Origin: Streptomyces sp. NK08204
GTDB lineage: Bacteria; Actinomycetota; Actinomycetes; Streptomycetales; Streptomycetaceae
Assembly: GCF_020400585.1 (NCBI RefSeq)
Contig: NZ_JAINVF010000010.1
Span: 62,001-126,000, forward strand
Length of the DNA stretch: 64,000 nucleotides
Direction: 5' to 3'
Made by a program: the position numbers and the translations under genes. Shown here piece by piece: positions 25,734 through 34,164 of the stretch (the first letter of the stretch is position 1; each line of letters starts with the position of its first letter). The notes under the pieces were generated by a model. That model ran no database searches, was not told where the DNA came from, and saw only the letters and a list, made by a program, of their open reading frames with translations.

Positions 25734-27844
25734 CACGCCTCCCCGCTCCGGTCGTCCGGGCCGTCGCCCTCGTCGTCTGAGTCGTCGGTGCCGTCGGGGT
25801 CGTCCAGGGGACGCCCGGCGAGCGCCGCCGCCGGCCAGTCCCTCGACGCCCGCCACAGCAGCGCGTTGCCCGCGGGCCGCAGGTTGGACAGCTGCTCCAG
25901 CTCGAAACGGAGCCGGTCGCACACCTTCGGGTCGGGCAGCACCAGCGGATCGGCCAGCTGCCACACCGCGTGCAGCAGCCGCCGTATCCGCAGGTGCAGG
26001 ACGGCGTCCGCGCCTTGCGGCTGTCGCCGCCGGGCGTCGCTGCGGCCCAGCGCGACGGCAGTCCGTCCGTCGCCCCCGTCGGCGGCGTCGCGGCCCATCG
26101 CGTCGTGCGGGTGGAAATAGGGCGCGGACGCGATGAAGCGCAGGGCGCGCAGCCAGGTCCGGGTGTCGAGAACGGTGAAGGTGTCGCGCAGGTGGTTGAC
26201 CGCCGACTCCGTCCTCCCCAGGGCGAGTTCGTGGTGCAGCCGGTAGCGGGCGCGCTCCGCGCCGGGGTAGTGCGCGATCAGCGTCTGGTGCACCCTGCGC
26301 CACGACGCGTGGTCCCGGTCGCGCAGATGCAGCCGGAGGAGCAGCAGGGTGCGCACGAAGGGGTCGCCGACGAACTGGCCGGGCACGCTCGGCAGCCCCT
26401 CCTCGGCCAGCAGGGTCTGTAAGGCGCGGACGTCCGCCGGGCCGAAGGTGTCCGGGAGCAGCGCGGCGGCCAGCGCGCAGGCCGAGTCGTGGTCGTGGGC
26501 GGCGGCCAGCACGGTCAGCTCGTCCAGGTGCTCGGCGGGCACCAGCCGGTCCAGCAGCACCTGGTAGGCGGGCAGCCCCGGCTCGTCCTCGCCCGGCCGC
26601 ACGTCCGTCGTGAGCAGCTCACCCAGTGAGGACGCCTGCGGCAGACGCTGCGCGGCCGACTCGGCCAGCAGCACGATGCCCAGCGGATTCCCGCCGGTCA
26701 ACCGATGAGTGGCGTGGGGCAGTTGAGGCGGCACGGCGGTGTCCCCGCAGACCGCGCCGACCATGTGCAGGGTGTCGTCCGGGCTCAGCGGCGGCAGCGC
26801 GACGCACAGCGCCCGCGAGGAGGGCGCCGCGTCGGGGGCCCAGTCGCTGCGCCGGGCCACCTCCGCGAGCTCCCGCCGCACCGCGCCGGGCAGCTCCTCG
26901 CGGCCCTCGCCGCGCCGGGCCGCGATGATCGCCACATGGTCCTCGACGCCCTCGGCGCGGTCGCGCAGCACCGCCTCCACGAGCCCGGGGCCGGGCGCGC
27001 ACTGCGCGTTGTCCAGCAGCACCAGGGGCCGCCCCAGGCGCTGCATGCGCGGCAGCACGCCCGCGTACGCGTCGGTCAGGTCGGCGAGCAGTGCCCGCAC
27101 CAGATACCGCTCGGCGTGCTCCCGGGAGCTGCCGCCCGCCCGGAAGTGCCCGGACAGCAGGATCAGCCCGCGCTGGGCGTTGTCGCCCGCGTTCGGATAC
27201 GTCCGGTACCACACCGACGCCTTGTGCTGCCTGCGGTTGCTGAAGCCCTCGGCGACCGACTCCAGTGTCGCCTCGATGGCGCCGGACACCAGCGGACCGG
27301 TGCCGGTGGCCGCGGCGACCACCTTGGCCGCCACCTTCCCGGCCCAGCGCCCGGCCAGGCCGCTGATCCAGGTGCCGCGCTCGTTCAGCAGCAGGATCCG
27401 TTCGACCTCCCGGCGGATCCGTTCCGAGTCGGCGTCGCCCCAGCCGCCCGCGGCGACCGCGACCAGGCCCGACATCAGCCGCGGGAAGGTGATCCGCCCG
27501 GCGCCGGTCACCGGCGCCGCGAGCTGCTCGGCGATCACCAGCAGGGCCTGCGCGAGCGGCGACCAGGAGTCGGCGGGGCGTTCCGCCGGGGGCCGCGCGA
27601 ACTGCTCCTGCGCGCAGTCGATCAGCGCGACCGGCGTATGTCCCTGGTAGGCGTCCCGCAGCTCGCCGAGCACCGCGCTCTTGCCCAGGCCGCGGGCGCC
27701 GGTGAGCAGCACCAGGGGCAGTTCGCCCGGGTGCTCGTACGGATGGCCGCGGTGCTGGTGGGGGCGCAGCCCCACGAGCCGCGGCGCAAGACCGGGCGGA
27801 TCGACGTCGAACAGCGCTCCTCGCCCGTGCAACCGTCTGTGCAC
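25733..27844 (-). CDS. Large P-loop NTPase coupled to receptor gene
   Basis: 703 residues from GTG 27844, after GGGGGAGG. Walker A lies at residues 49-56 (GARGLGKS) and a Walker B-like LVLLDNAQC near residue 290. The region after it, with RLTGGNPLGIVLL, resembles winged-helix/STAND-type ATPases. The rest is Leu/Arg-rich and helical, with no recognisable effector, and the tail is very acidic (DDSDDEGDGPDD). The one-base stop/start overlap with the membrane receptor gene implies stoichiometric expression. I infer a cytoplasmic ATPase that responds to the receptor; the output is unknown. Confidence 0.7.
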   Translation of the reverse strand: MHRRLHGRGALFDVDPPGLAPRLVGLRPHQHRGHPYEHPGELPLVLLTGARGLGKSAVLGELRDAYQGHTPVALIDCAQEQFARPPAERPADSWSPLAQALLVIAEQLAAPVTGAGRITFPRLMSGLVAVAAGGWGDADSERIRREVERILLLNERGTWISGLAGRWAGKVAAKVVAAATGTGPLVSGAIEATLESVAEGFSNRRQHKASVWYRTYPNAGDNAQRGLILLSGHFRAGGSSREHAERYLVRALLADLTDAYAGVLPRMQRLGRPLVLLDNAQCAPGPGLVEAVLRDRAEGVEDHVAIIAARRGEGREELPGAVRRELAEVARRSDWAPDAAPSSRALCVALPPLSPDDTLHMVGAVCGDTAVPPQLPHATHRLTGGNPLGIVLLAESAAQRLPQASSLGELLTTDVRPGEDEPGLPAYQVLLDRLVPAEHLDELTVLAAAHDHDSACALAAALLPDTFGPADVRALQTLLAEEGLPSVPGQFVGDPFVRTLLLLRLHLRDRDHASWRRVHQTLIAHYPGAERARYRLHHELALGRTESAVNHLRDTFTVLDTRTWLRALRFIASAPYFHPHDAMGRDAADGGDGRTAVALGRSDARRRQPQGADAVLHLRIRRLLHAVWQLADPLVLPDPKVCDRLRFELEQLSNLRPAGNALLWRASRDWPAAALAGRPLDDPDGTDDSDDEGDGPDDRSGEA

Positions 27845-27900
27845 CGCACCTCCCCCTCAACCTCAGTGTAAGAAGGGGGAGTTGTTCGGGAACAGGGTCA

Positions 27901-27926
27901 GTGGTGTCCGTTGGGTTACGAAAACG
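27901..27926 (+). repeat. 26-bp direct repeat, copy A
   Basis: GTGGTGTCCGTTGGGTTACG plus AAAACG. It matches copy B at 28690-28715 with 24 of 26 bases identical (two T/C changes). The pair encloses the lectin-like pseudogene and the collapsed quinone reductase. Confidence 0.7.
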
Positions 27927-28530
27927 GTGTCATGGCGGGCGTCTTCGCCGGCGGTGCGGGACCAGGCCGTACGGCGGCGCGCTGTACCCGACGAGATCTG
28001 CCTGCGCCAGGTGGTGGGACGAGGCCGTTTCGCCGACGATCCGGCAGTCCTCGCCCGCCATGGCCAGACGAAGCCGGAGCGGCGTCGTAACCGGCTTCTC
28101 GTTGCCGTCGTACCGGTGGTGGTCGTCGGCGCCGCCACGCTGGGCTTCCAGCTGCTGCCCTACGCCACCGACGCGGGAGGGACCGACGCGGGCGGAACCC
28201 CGGCCGCCTCGGTCACGGCCTCCGCCCCGTCCGGCGTGCGTACCACAACCCCGTCCGGCAAGCCGGAACCCGGTAAGAGACGCTCGGCCTCTCCCGCGGT
28301 GGAGAACTCCGGCACGGAGAAGCCCGGCGAGGGGAGTCCGGGGCAACGGCCAGGCCGTCTTCGTCGGGGACTGCTCGCAGAGCGGCAGCGCCCGCCTGTG
28401 GCGGACGGGTTCGGGCAGCTCCCTGCACGCGGTCCTCGACGGCGGCTGCCTCGACCTCGCCTTCGGCGGTGGCGTGGCCGAGGCGACCTGCCGGTCGGGG
28501 GCGTCCTCCCAGAGCTGGGCCAGGGTCTGA
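27927..28530 (+). pseudogene. Frameshifted membrane-anchored lectin-like gene
   Basis: Two adjoining frames each make sense for part of the length. The first (GTG about 27927 onward) has a basic region, a helix LLVAVVPVVVVGAATLGF, and a Pro/Ser/Thr-rich spacer up to about 28335. Coding then continues in the +1-shifted frame as GNGQAVFVGDCSQSGSARLW, LHAVLDGGCLDLAFGG and SQSWARV, ending TGA at 28528-28530. The second part resembles a ricin-B-like beta-trefoil repeat with the QxW motif. The shift lies near the G-rich stretch at about 28330-28345. A sequencing error is possible. Confidence 0.6.
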
Positions 28531-28542
28531 GGGACGCGACGG

Positions 28543-28668
28543 TTACGCACCCCGCCGCAGCAGCTTGCCGGCGCTGTTTCGGGGGGTCGTCGCCAGGGTG
28601 AGACCGGTGAAGCCGGAGACGGGGGTGAGCGGGGTGAGGCCGGAGCGCGGGGTGTCGCCGCCGACGGG
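28543..28668 (-). pseudogene. Collapsed NADPH:quinone oxidoreductase remnant
   Basis: The minus strand reads PVGGDTPRSGLTPLTPVSGF, then TGLTLATTPRNSAGKLLRRGA and TAA. Its pieces align in order with the intact quinone reductase at 45888-46862: PVGGDTLRSGLASLAP, VSGFSILNLATTAPNE, and TSTGKLLLRVGA. The intervening segments are missing, yet the frame is preserved across the joins. About 41 codons remain of a gene of about 324, with no start. Confidence 0.8.
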
Positions 28669-28689
28669 AGTTGCCTTGGGCCAGGGACT

Positions 28690-28715
28690 GTGGTGTCCGT
28701 CGGGTCACGAAAACG
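28690..28715 (+). repeat. 26-bp direct repeat, copy B
   Basis: GTGGTGTCCGTCGGGTCACG plus AAAACG. It includes the stop and last codons of the minus-strand flavoprotein gene (stop at 28705-28707). Copy A at 27901-27926 is therefore probably a displaced copy of that 3' end. Confidence 0.7.
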
Positions 28716-29949
28716 ACGGGGGCAGCGTGAACCCCGCGGCGGCGACGTCGTCCACGGTGACCGGGGCGGCTCTCCTGAGGAGCCGGCGTGCCGCCACGTG
28801 GTCGTCGGACCGGTTGACGGACTCCACCGCCCGCAGTTCCTGCCCCTGGAAGAGGAGGACCGAGAAGGCCCCGGGGTCGTCACCGACCACCACTTCGCCG
28901 TCGTGTCCGTCGCCGAGTCCGGCGATCTGCAGGGTCGTCGAGAACTGATCGCTGCGCAGCCAGGGCGGTTCGCCGTGGACAGCGGGCGCCCCGGTCAGCC
29001 GGGCGGCGACCAGCCGGGCGTGTGCGACGGCGTTCTGCACCGATTCCAGACGCAGCGGGCTGCCGGAACGGGGATGCGGGAACGCCGCGCAGTCACCGAT
29101 GGCCGAGATGTGCGGGTCCGCGGTGAGCAGCCGGGAGTCGACGGCGATGCCGTCGCTCACCGGGAGACCGGCCGCGGCGGCCAGGTCCGTGCGCGGGCTG
29201 ACGCCGACGGCGACCAGCACCAGGTCGGCCGGCAGGCTGCTGCCGTCCGTCAGCTCGACCTCCGCCACGCGTCCCCACCGGTAGGTGCCGCGCAGGGCCG
29301 CGACGCCCCGGCCGAACAGCAACCGGGTGCCCTCCCGGCGGTGCAGCCGGGTGACGTGCCCGGCGGTGGGCGCGGAGGCGACCCGGGTGAGCGGGCGGTC
29401 CTGTGCCTCGACGACCGTCACCTCGCGACCCGCTCCGCGTGCCGCGGCGGCGCATTCCAGGCCGAGGAGACCGGCCCCGATCACCACGACGCGCCGGGCG
29501 GCGGTGAACGCGTCGCGCAGCGCGGCGGCGTCCCGCGCGGTGCGCAGGGTGTGCACGCCGCGCAGCCCGGCTCCTGGTACCTCGAGGGTGCGGGGGCGGG
29601 CGCCGGTGGCCAGCACGAGGTGGTCGTAGTCGTAGACGGTGCCGTCGGCGAGGCGGACCGTGCGGGCGGCCCGGTCGATGTCGGTCACGGTGCCGGTGAC
29701 CAGGTCGATCGACCGCTGTCCGTAGTACGTCACGGGCCGCAGCCACAGCTGGCTGTCGTCGGCCTCGCCCTTGAGGTACGCCTGGGACAGCGGCGGCCGT
29801 TCGTAGGGAAGGGCGTCCTCGGCGCCGATGAGCGTGATGCGTCCGGGAAAGCCCTGCTCGCGCAGGGAGGCGGCCGTCTGGTAGCCGCCCTGGCCGGCCC
29901 CTACGACGACGACGGACGCGGTGTCGGGCCAGCGCGGGATCTTGGGCAT
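28705..29949 (-). CDS. FAD/NAD(P)-dependent ferredoxin reductase-like flavoprotein
   Basis: 414 residues from ATG 29949 (GGAG upstream). The N-terminal FAD motif is VVVVGAGQGGYQTAASLREQ. A LPYERPPLSQAYLKGE motif and VLATGARPRTLEVPG follow, then the NAD(P) motif VVVIGAGLLGLECAAAARGAG and a second FAD motif SAIGDCAAFPHP. A C-terminal reductase domain follows from about 320. This is the rubredoxin/ferredoxin reductase family feeding oxygenases or P450s; no ferredoxin or P450 is adjacent. It lies downstream of the LysR gene on the same strand. Confidence 0.88.
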   Translation of the reverse strand: MPKIPRWPDTASVVVVGAGQGGYQTAASLREQGFPGRITLIGAEDALPYERPPLSQAYLKGEADDSQLWLRPVTYYGQRSIDLVTGTVTDIDRAARTVRLADGTVYDYDHLVLATGARPRTLEVPGAGLRGVHTLRTARDAAALRDAFTAARRVVVIGAGLLGLECAAAARGAGREVTVVEAQDRPLTRVASAPTAGHVTRLHRREGTRLLFGRGVAALRGTYRWGRVAEVELTDGSSLPADLVLVAVGVSPRTDLAAAAGLPVSDGIAVDSRLLTADPHISAIGDCAAFPHPRSGSPLRLESVQNAVAHARLVAARLTGAPAVHGEPPWLRSDQFSTTLQIAGLGDGHDGEVVVGDDPGAFSVLLFQGQELRAVESVNRSDDHVAARRLLRRAAPVTVDDVAAAGFTLPPSFS

Positions 29950-30194
29950 GGGGGGACTCCTCGGCGGCCTTCGGGCGCGCGGATGCGCGCACCGCGGCAC
30001 GCGAACCGGTCGAGTGATCACAGAAAGGGGTGATGTGCTGCCCCAGGCCGGCAGGGAATGCGACACCCCTGCCGACTCGCCTTCGCACACCGGCCGTTGG
30101 GACACGCGACAGCTATGGCCGGGGGTACGGCAGCCTGAAGGGAACGTACCAGGGGAGATCCCGGTTCGCCAGGGCACCTCCGGCGGCGGGGGCC

Positions 30195-31136
30195 CTAGGA
30201 CGGGGTGTTGCCGCAGTCGCGGGTCAGGACCGGTGGCTGGTGCGTCGTGAAGGGCCTGCTGGTGATGAACTCCCTGAACTTCAGGGCGGCTTCGGAGAGG
30301 TAGGCGTCGCGTTTGTGCACCAGCGTGAGCACCCGGTGGCAGCCGGGTGCGTCCAGGTGCACCCAGGCGACCGGGACGCGCGTCTCCGTACCGGCCTCGC
30401 GGGACACCGCGGGGATGAGGCCGATGCCGAGGCCCACGCTGATCATGACCTGGCTGGCGCCCGGTTCGTCGCCCTCGCAGGACAGTTGGGGGGTGAGCCC
30501 CTCGGCGGCGAACAGCCGGTCGAGGAGGGTGCGCTGCCAGTGTCCGGGCCGCGTGGTGACGAAGGGCTCGTCGGCGATCTCGGGTATCGTCACGCTCTCC
30601 CTTCCGTCGAGCCAGTGCCCGCGCGGGACCGCGAGCAGCACCTCTTCCCGGGCGAGTTCCACCGACTCCAGGTCCGTGCCGTTCAGCGGCTGTGAAGCGA
30701 CGCAGAAGTCGACCTCGCCCGCGCGCAGTTGGCGGCTCATCTCCTGTGCGGTCGACTGGAAGAGCCGCACGTCGGCGCGGGGCCATGCGGTCCGGAAGCT
30801 GCCCAGGACACTGGTGATGGTCAGCAGGGTCTCGGAGGCGACGTTGACCCGGCCGAGCCCGGTGTCACGGGCCTCGCGCAGGGCTCTGCGGCCGTCGTCG
30901 AGTTCGTTCAGGGCGCGTTCGACGTGGCGCAGGAACACCGTGCCGTACTCGTTGAGCCGGATGCGGCGACCCTGCCGGTCGAAGAGCAGGGTGCCGAGGT
31001 CGGCCTCCAGGCGGGCGATGGTGCGGCTGAGCGCCGGCTGGGCGACGTGCAGTTCCTCAGCGGCGCGGCTGATGTGCTCGTACCGGGCGACGGCCTGGAA
31101 GTAGCGCAACTGCAGGAGATCCACGGCCGGTTCCAC
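30195..31136 (-). CDS. LysR-family transcriptional regulator
   Basis: 313 residues from GTG 31136. GTG 31124 has better Shine-Dalgarno spacing to AAGGAGAG and cannot be excluded. The N-terminal helix-turn-helix (RYFQAVARYEHISRAAEELH, AQPALSRTIARLEADLG) and the effector-binding domain (VDFCVASQPLNG, VMISVGLGIGLIPAVSRE) are typical. It is divergent from cydAB across a 196-bp region with a perfect 16-bp palindrome, and precedes the flavoprotein gene. It may control either or both. The effector is unknown. Confidence 0.9.
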   Translation of the reverse strand: MEPAVDLLQLRYFQAVARYEHISRAAEELHVAQPALSRTIARLEADLGTLLFDRQGRRIRLNEYGTVFLRHVERALNELDDGRRALREARDTGLGRVNVASETLLTITSVLGSFRTAWPRADVRLFQSTAQEMSRQLRAGEVDFCVASQPLNGTDLESVELAREEVLLAVPRGHWLDGRESVTIPEIADEPFVTTRPGHWQRTLLDRLFAAEGLTPQLSCEGDEPGASQVMISVGLGIGLIPAVSREAGTETRVPVAWVHLDAPGCHRVLTLVHKRDAYLSEAALKFREFITSRPFTTHQPPVLTRDCGNTPS

Positions 31137-31144
31137 CTCTCCTT

Positions 31145-31160
31145 ATGCCTTCGAAGGCAT
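31145..31160. promoter_or_regulatory. 16-bp palindrome, likely LysR site
   Basis: ATGCCTTCGAAGGCAT is a perfect palindrome nine bases upstream of the LysR GTG. A wider pair CTTATG (31142-31147) and CATAAG (31191-31196) frames it. Position fits LysR autoregulation and control of cydAB, which lies in the other direction. Confidence 0.5.
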
Positions 31161-31332
31161 CTTCACATGGCAAAGAAGGTCTTGGAAACGCATAAGCAGA
31201 TCTTCCTATGATCATCCGCGGGGTCACCGCACAGGTGACGGGCAGCGACACCCGGCATCTGCACACGCGAGGCGAGGGCCCCGCACCCGTCCGCCGTCCC
31301 GTCCGTACCCGTCCGTCAGGAGAGGTCGCCTC

Positions 31333-32601
31333 ATGAGCGCTGCGGATCTGGCCCGACTCCAGTTCGCGGCCACGACCAGCATCCACTGGCTGTTCGTGAT
31401 CCTCACCATGGGGCTCGTCCCGATCGTGGCGATCATGCACACCCGGGCCGCGTACACCCGCGATCCGGCCAAGCGAGCCGTCCGGGAGCGCATGACGCGC
31501 TTCTGGGGCCAGCTCTACGTCATCAACTACGCGGTCGGCATCGTCACCGGCCTGGTCATGGAGTTCCAGTTCGGGCTCAGCTGGAGCGGCCTGAGCAAGT
31601 TCGCCGGCAACGTCTTCGGTGCCCCGCTGGCCCTGGAGACCCTCATCGCGTTCTTCGCCGAGTCCACCTTCCTCGGCATGTGGATATTCGGCTGGGGCCG
31701 GCTGCCCAGGGGCGTGCACGTCACGCTCATCTGGCTGACCGCCCTGACCGCGTACGCCTCCGGCTTCTGGATCCTGGTCGCCAACGGCTTCCTGCAGCAT
31801 CCCGTCGGCTACGAAGTGCGCGGCGGCGTCGCCTACCTGACGGACTTCGGGGCGCTGCTCACCAACGCCAACGCCCAGATGGCGCTCGCCCACCTCACGC
31901 TCGGCGCGCTGACCACGGGCGGAGTCTTCGTCGCCGGGATCAGCGCCTGGCACTTCGCGCGCGGCACCGAGGAGACCGAACTGTTCCGCGGTTCGCTGCG
32001 CCTGGGCGTGTGGGTGAGCATGCTCGCCTCCTTCTTCGTCATCATCGTCGGCCAGATGCAGATGCCCGTCATCGAGCGGACCCAGCCCATGAAGGCGGCC
32101 GTCCTGCACAACAGCGGCGTCGCCGAGCAGCAGGCGCGGATGGTCAAGGAGTTCGGGCCGGGCAACTACGTGCCCTGGCAGGACTGGGTGCGGGACTCCA
32201 TGGACCTGATGTCGGTCATCGGCAACACCGTGTCCACCATCACCTTCATCGCCGTCTTCCTGCTCTGGAAGGACTGGCTGGTGCGGTGGCGTCCCCTCGC
32301 GTATCTGATGACAGCGATGATCCCGTTCCCCTTCATCGCCTCCGTGGGAGGCTGGATCGTCCGCGAGGTCGGCCGCCAACCCTGGCTGGTCTACGGCCAT
32401 GTGAAGGTGGAGGACGCGGTCTCCCACGTCAGCAGGGCCTCGCTGGCCGCCTCCTGCACCGTGTTCGTCGCCATCTTCGTCGCGCTCGCGGTGGTGAACT
32501 GGACCCTCATCGCCCGCTTCGCCCGCCGCGGACCGGACGCCACCCAGCTCGGTGCCACCGAACCGCTCGTCGAGGAGAGGCAGACGGTTCTCTCCTTCTG
32601 A
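31333..32601 (+). CDS. cydA: Cytochrome bd ubiquinol/menaquinol oxidase subunit I
   Basis: 422 residues, after CAGGAGAGG. Helix 1 carries the haem b595/d ligand histidine in SIHWLFV (His18). The FQFGLSWSGL and NGFLQHPVGYE segments and the GRQPWLVYG motif are diagnostic. The subunit is somewhat short, in line with the short Q-loop class. It catalyses quinol oxidation with high-affinity oxygen reduction. It is followed by cydB and then a collapsed cydDC. Confidence 0.94.
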   Translation: MSAADLARLQFAATTSIHWLFVILTMGLVPIVAIMHTRAAYTRDPAKRAVRERMTRFWGQLYVINYAVGIVTGLVMEFQFGLSWSGLSKFAGNVFGAPLALETLIAFFAESTFLGMWIFGWGRLPRGVHVTLIWLTALTAYASGFWILVANGFLQHPVGYEVRGGVAYLTDFGALLTNANAQMALAHLTLGALTTGGVFVAGISAWHFARGTEETELFRGSLRLGVWVSMLASFFVIIVGQMQMPVIERTQPMKAAVLHNSGVAEQQARMVKEFGPGNYVPWQDWVRDSMDLMSVIGNTVSTITFIAVFLLWKDWLVRWRPLAYLMTAMIPFPFIASVGGWIVREVGRQPWLVYGHVKVEDAVSHVSRASLAASCTVFVAIFVALAVVNWTLIARFARRGPDATQLGATEPLVEERQTVLSF

Positions 32602-32656
32602 GCAGCCGCCGCCCGGCACCCACGAACTGACCTGCCGCGATGGAAAGTTGAGCGAG

Positions 32657-33676
32657 ATGAGTCTGGAGATCCTCTGGCTGGCCCTGCTCGGGCTGCTGCT
32701 CGCCGGGTACTTCGTGCTCGGCGGCTACGACTACGGCGCACAGATGCTGCACCCCTTCCTCCGTGCAGACCAGGAGACCGAGGGCACCGGCGGGAACGCC
32801 GCCCTCGACGCCATCGCGCCGTTCTTCCTGGGCAACGAGGTCTGGCTGGTGGCCTTCGCCGGCGTCCTGTTCGGTGCCTTCCCGCACCTGGAAGGCACCC
32901 TGCTGTCCGGCCTGTACCCGCTGATCGTGGCGATCCTCGTCGGTCTGGTCCTCGGCAACGCGGCCGTCCAGCTGCGCCGCCGCGCCCGCAGCGATCGCGG
33001 CCGGCGGTGGTGGGAGGCACTGATCGTGTTCGGCGGCGCGCTGCCCGCCCTGTGCTGGGGGCTCGTCGTGGGCCTGCTGCTGCACGGCGTGCCCCGGCGG
33101 GCCGACGGATCCTTCCACATCGGCCTCGGTGACGTGTTCTCGCCCTTCGTGCTCGCCTGCGGCGTGGCCTTCGCCCTGCTCCTCGCGGCGCACGGGGCGG
33201 CCTTCGTCGCGTTGCGCTCGGGCCCTGGCACCGCCGCCACGGCACGGCGGCTGGGCACCGGCCTGTTGCAGGCGGCGGGCGCCGCGGGGGGCCTGGCACT
33301 GCTGCTGACGCTGCTCGGTGCGGGCGCGTCGATGACGAACCGCACAACCTCGGTGATCCTCGCCGTCCTGCTCACGGCCGCGCTCGCCGTCGCCTGGTGG
33401 GCCGCCCGGCAGGGCCACCGGGTCCGGGCCTTCGTGGCCACCTGCGGTGCGGTCGTGCTGCTCGTGCTGCTCGTGGGCGCGGGGCAGTACCCGTACCTCC
33501 TGACCAGCTCGGCGGGCGCGGGCCTGACCATCGACGAGGCGGTCACGGACGACGCCACGATGAAGATCCTCACCGGGTTCGGGGTCGTGCTGATCCCGCT
33601 GATCCTCGCCTACCAGACGATGAGCTGGTGGGTGTTCCGCGGGCGGACGGGCCGCCGGCACCCCAGCTACTTCTGA
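32657..33676 (+). CDS. cydB: Cytochrome bd oxidase subunit II
   Basis: 339 residues from ATG 32657, 55 bp after cydA. About eight helices. The N-terminal LAGYFVLGGYDYGAQML and FFLGNEVWLVAF stretches are characteristic of CydB, and the C-terminal QTMSWWVFRGR fits. The upstream frame extension overlaps cydA and is not used. It pairs with CydA in a membrane complex. Confidence 0.93.
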   Translation: MSLEILWLALLGLLLAGYFVLGGYDYGAQMLHPFLRADQETEGTGGNAALDAIAPFFLGNEVWLVAFAGVLFGAFPHLEGTLLSGLYPLIVAILVGLVLGNAAVQLRRRARSDRGRRWWEALIVFGGALPALCWGLVVGLLLHGVPRRADGSFHIGLGDVFSPFVLACGVAFALLLAAHGAAFVALRSGPGTAATARRLGTGLLQAAGAAGGLALLLTLLGAGASMTNRTTSVILAVLLTAALAVAWWAARQGHRVRAFVATCGAVVLLVLLVGAGQYPYLLTSSAGAGLTIDEAVTDDATMKILTGFGVVLIPLILAYQTMSWWVFRGRTGRRHPSYF

Positions 33677-33707
33677 GCCGCGGCAGCGAGGCAGAGGAGT
33701 CACCTGG

Positions 33708-33899
33708 ATGAAGCCGGTCGAACGCCGCCTGCTGCGGGAGATCCCCGCACTGCGACGTACTCGCGGACACCCTCGACGCCACCCGGGGCCGGACCACGCT
33801 GCTGGTGACGCACGAACGCGCGGGCCTCGCCTCGCCGACCGGGTCGTCGTCCTCGACCGAGGCCGTATCCGTTCTCTATCCGAGTTCGACCGTTCATGA
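33708..33899 (+). pseudogene. cydDC: Collapsed cydDC ABC exporter gene
   Basis: The piece starts at ATG 33708 (after GAGGAG) with MKPVERRLLREIPALRR, a CydD-like N-terminus. It then jumps to what should be the far C-terminus of CydC: VLADTLDATRGRTTLLVTHE and RAGLA in the +1 frame (33757 on), then LADRVVVLDRGRI back in the first frame. More than a kilobase is missing and two frame changes remain. CydDC exports thiols/haem-related reductant needed for cytochrome bd assembly in E. coli. Confidence 0.8.
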
Positions 33900-34049
33900 G
33901 ATTCAGCGAATTCCTCGACCGCCCTCGCGGCGGGAAATCTGAGGCAACAGTCAGAAAGTGAGGGGAAGCAAGGCAAGAAAACTCAGACTCACAGGGGCAG
34001 TTCGATTCATGACGTCCCTCAATATGCCAGTTGTAAACGGTCTGTCCGT

Positions 34050-34079
34050 GATCCAAGTCACCTTGGGGGTCCTTGGATC
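34050..34079. repeat. Inverted repeat upstream of the phenazine cluster
   Basis: GATCCAAG (34050-34057) and CTTGGATC (34072-34079) are perfect complements around a 14-base loop. They lie in a locally AT-richer stretch (33900-34160) that otherwise holds no gene. It could be a terminator for the cyd side or a regulatory site. Confidence 0.45.
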
Positions 34080-34164
34080 ACAAGGCTGGCCTGTGTCACG
34101 CTTTCTGCACGCCCTCCCTGCCCGAAAACATTTATGCCGCGGTGAGTCGGCCGCTTCTCGTCCG

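Noticed and set aside
24309..26120. A 603-codon open frame antisense to the receptor and NTPase genes
   Set aside because: Arg-rich shadow without domains; the minus-strand proteins show a coherent leader, helix and P-loop.
31137..31332. Rex operator upstream of cydA
   Set aside because: No TGTGAA-N6-TTCACA-type dyad could be found by eye; only the LysR-side palindrome is clear.
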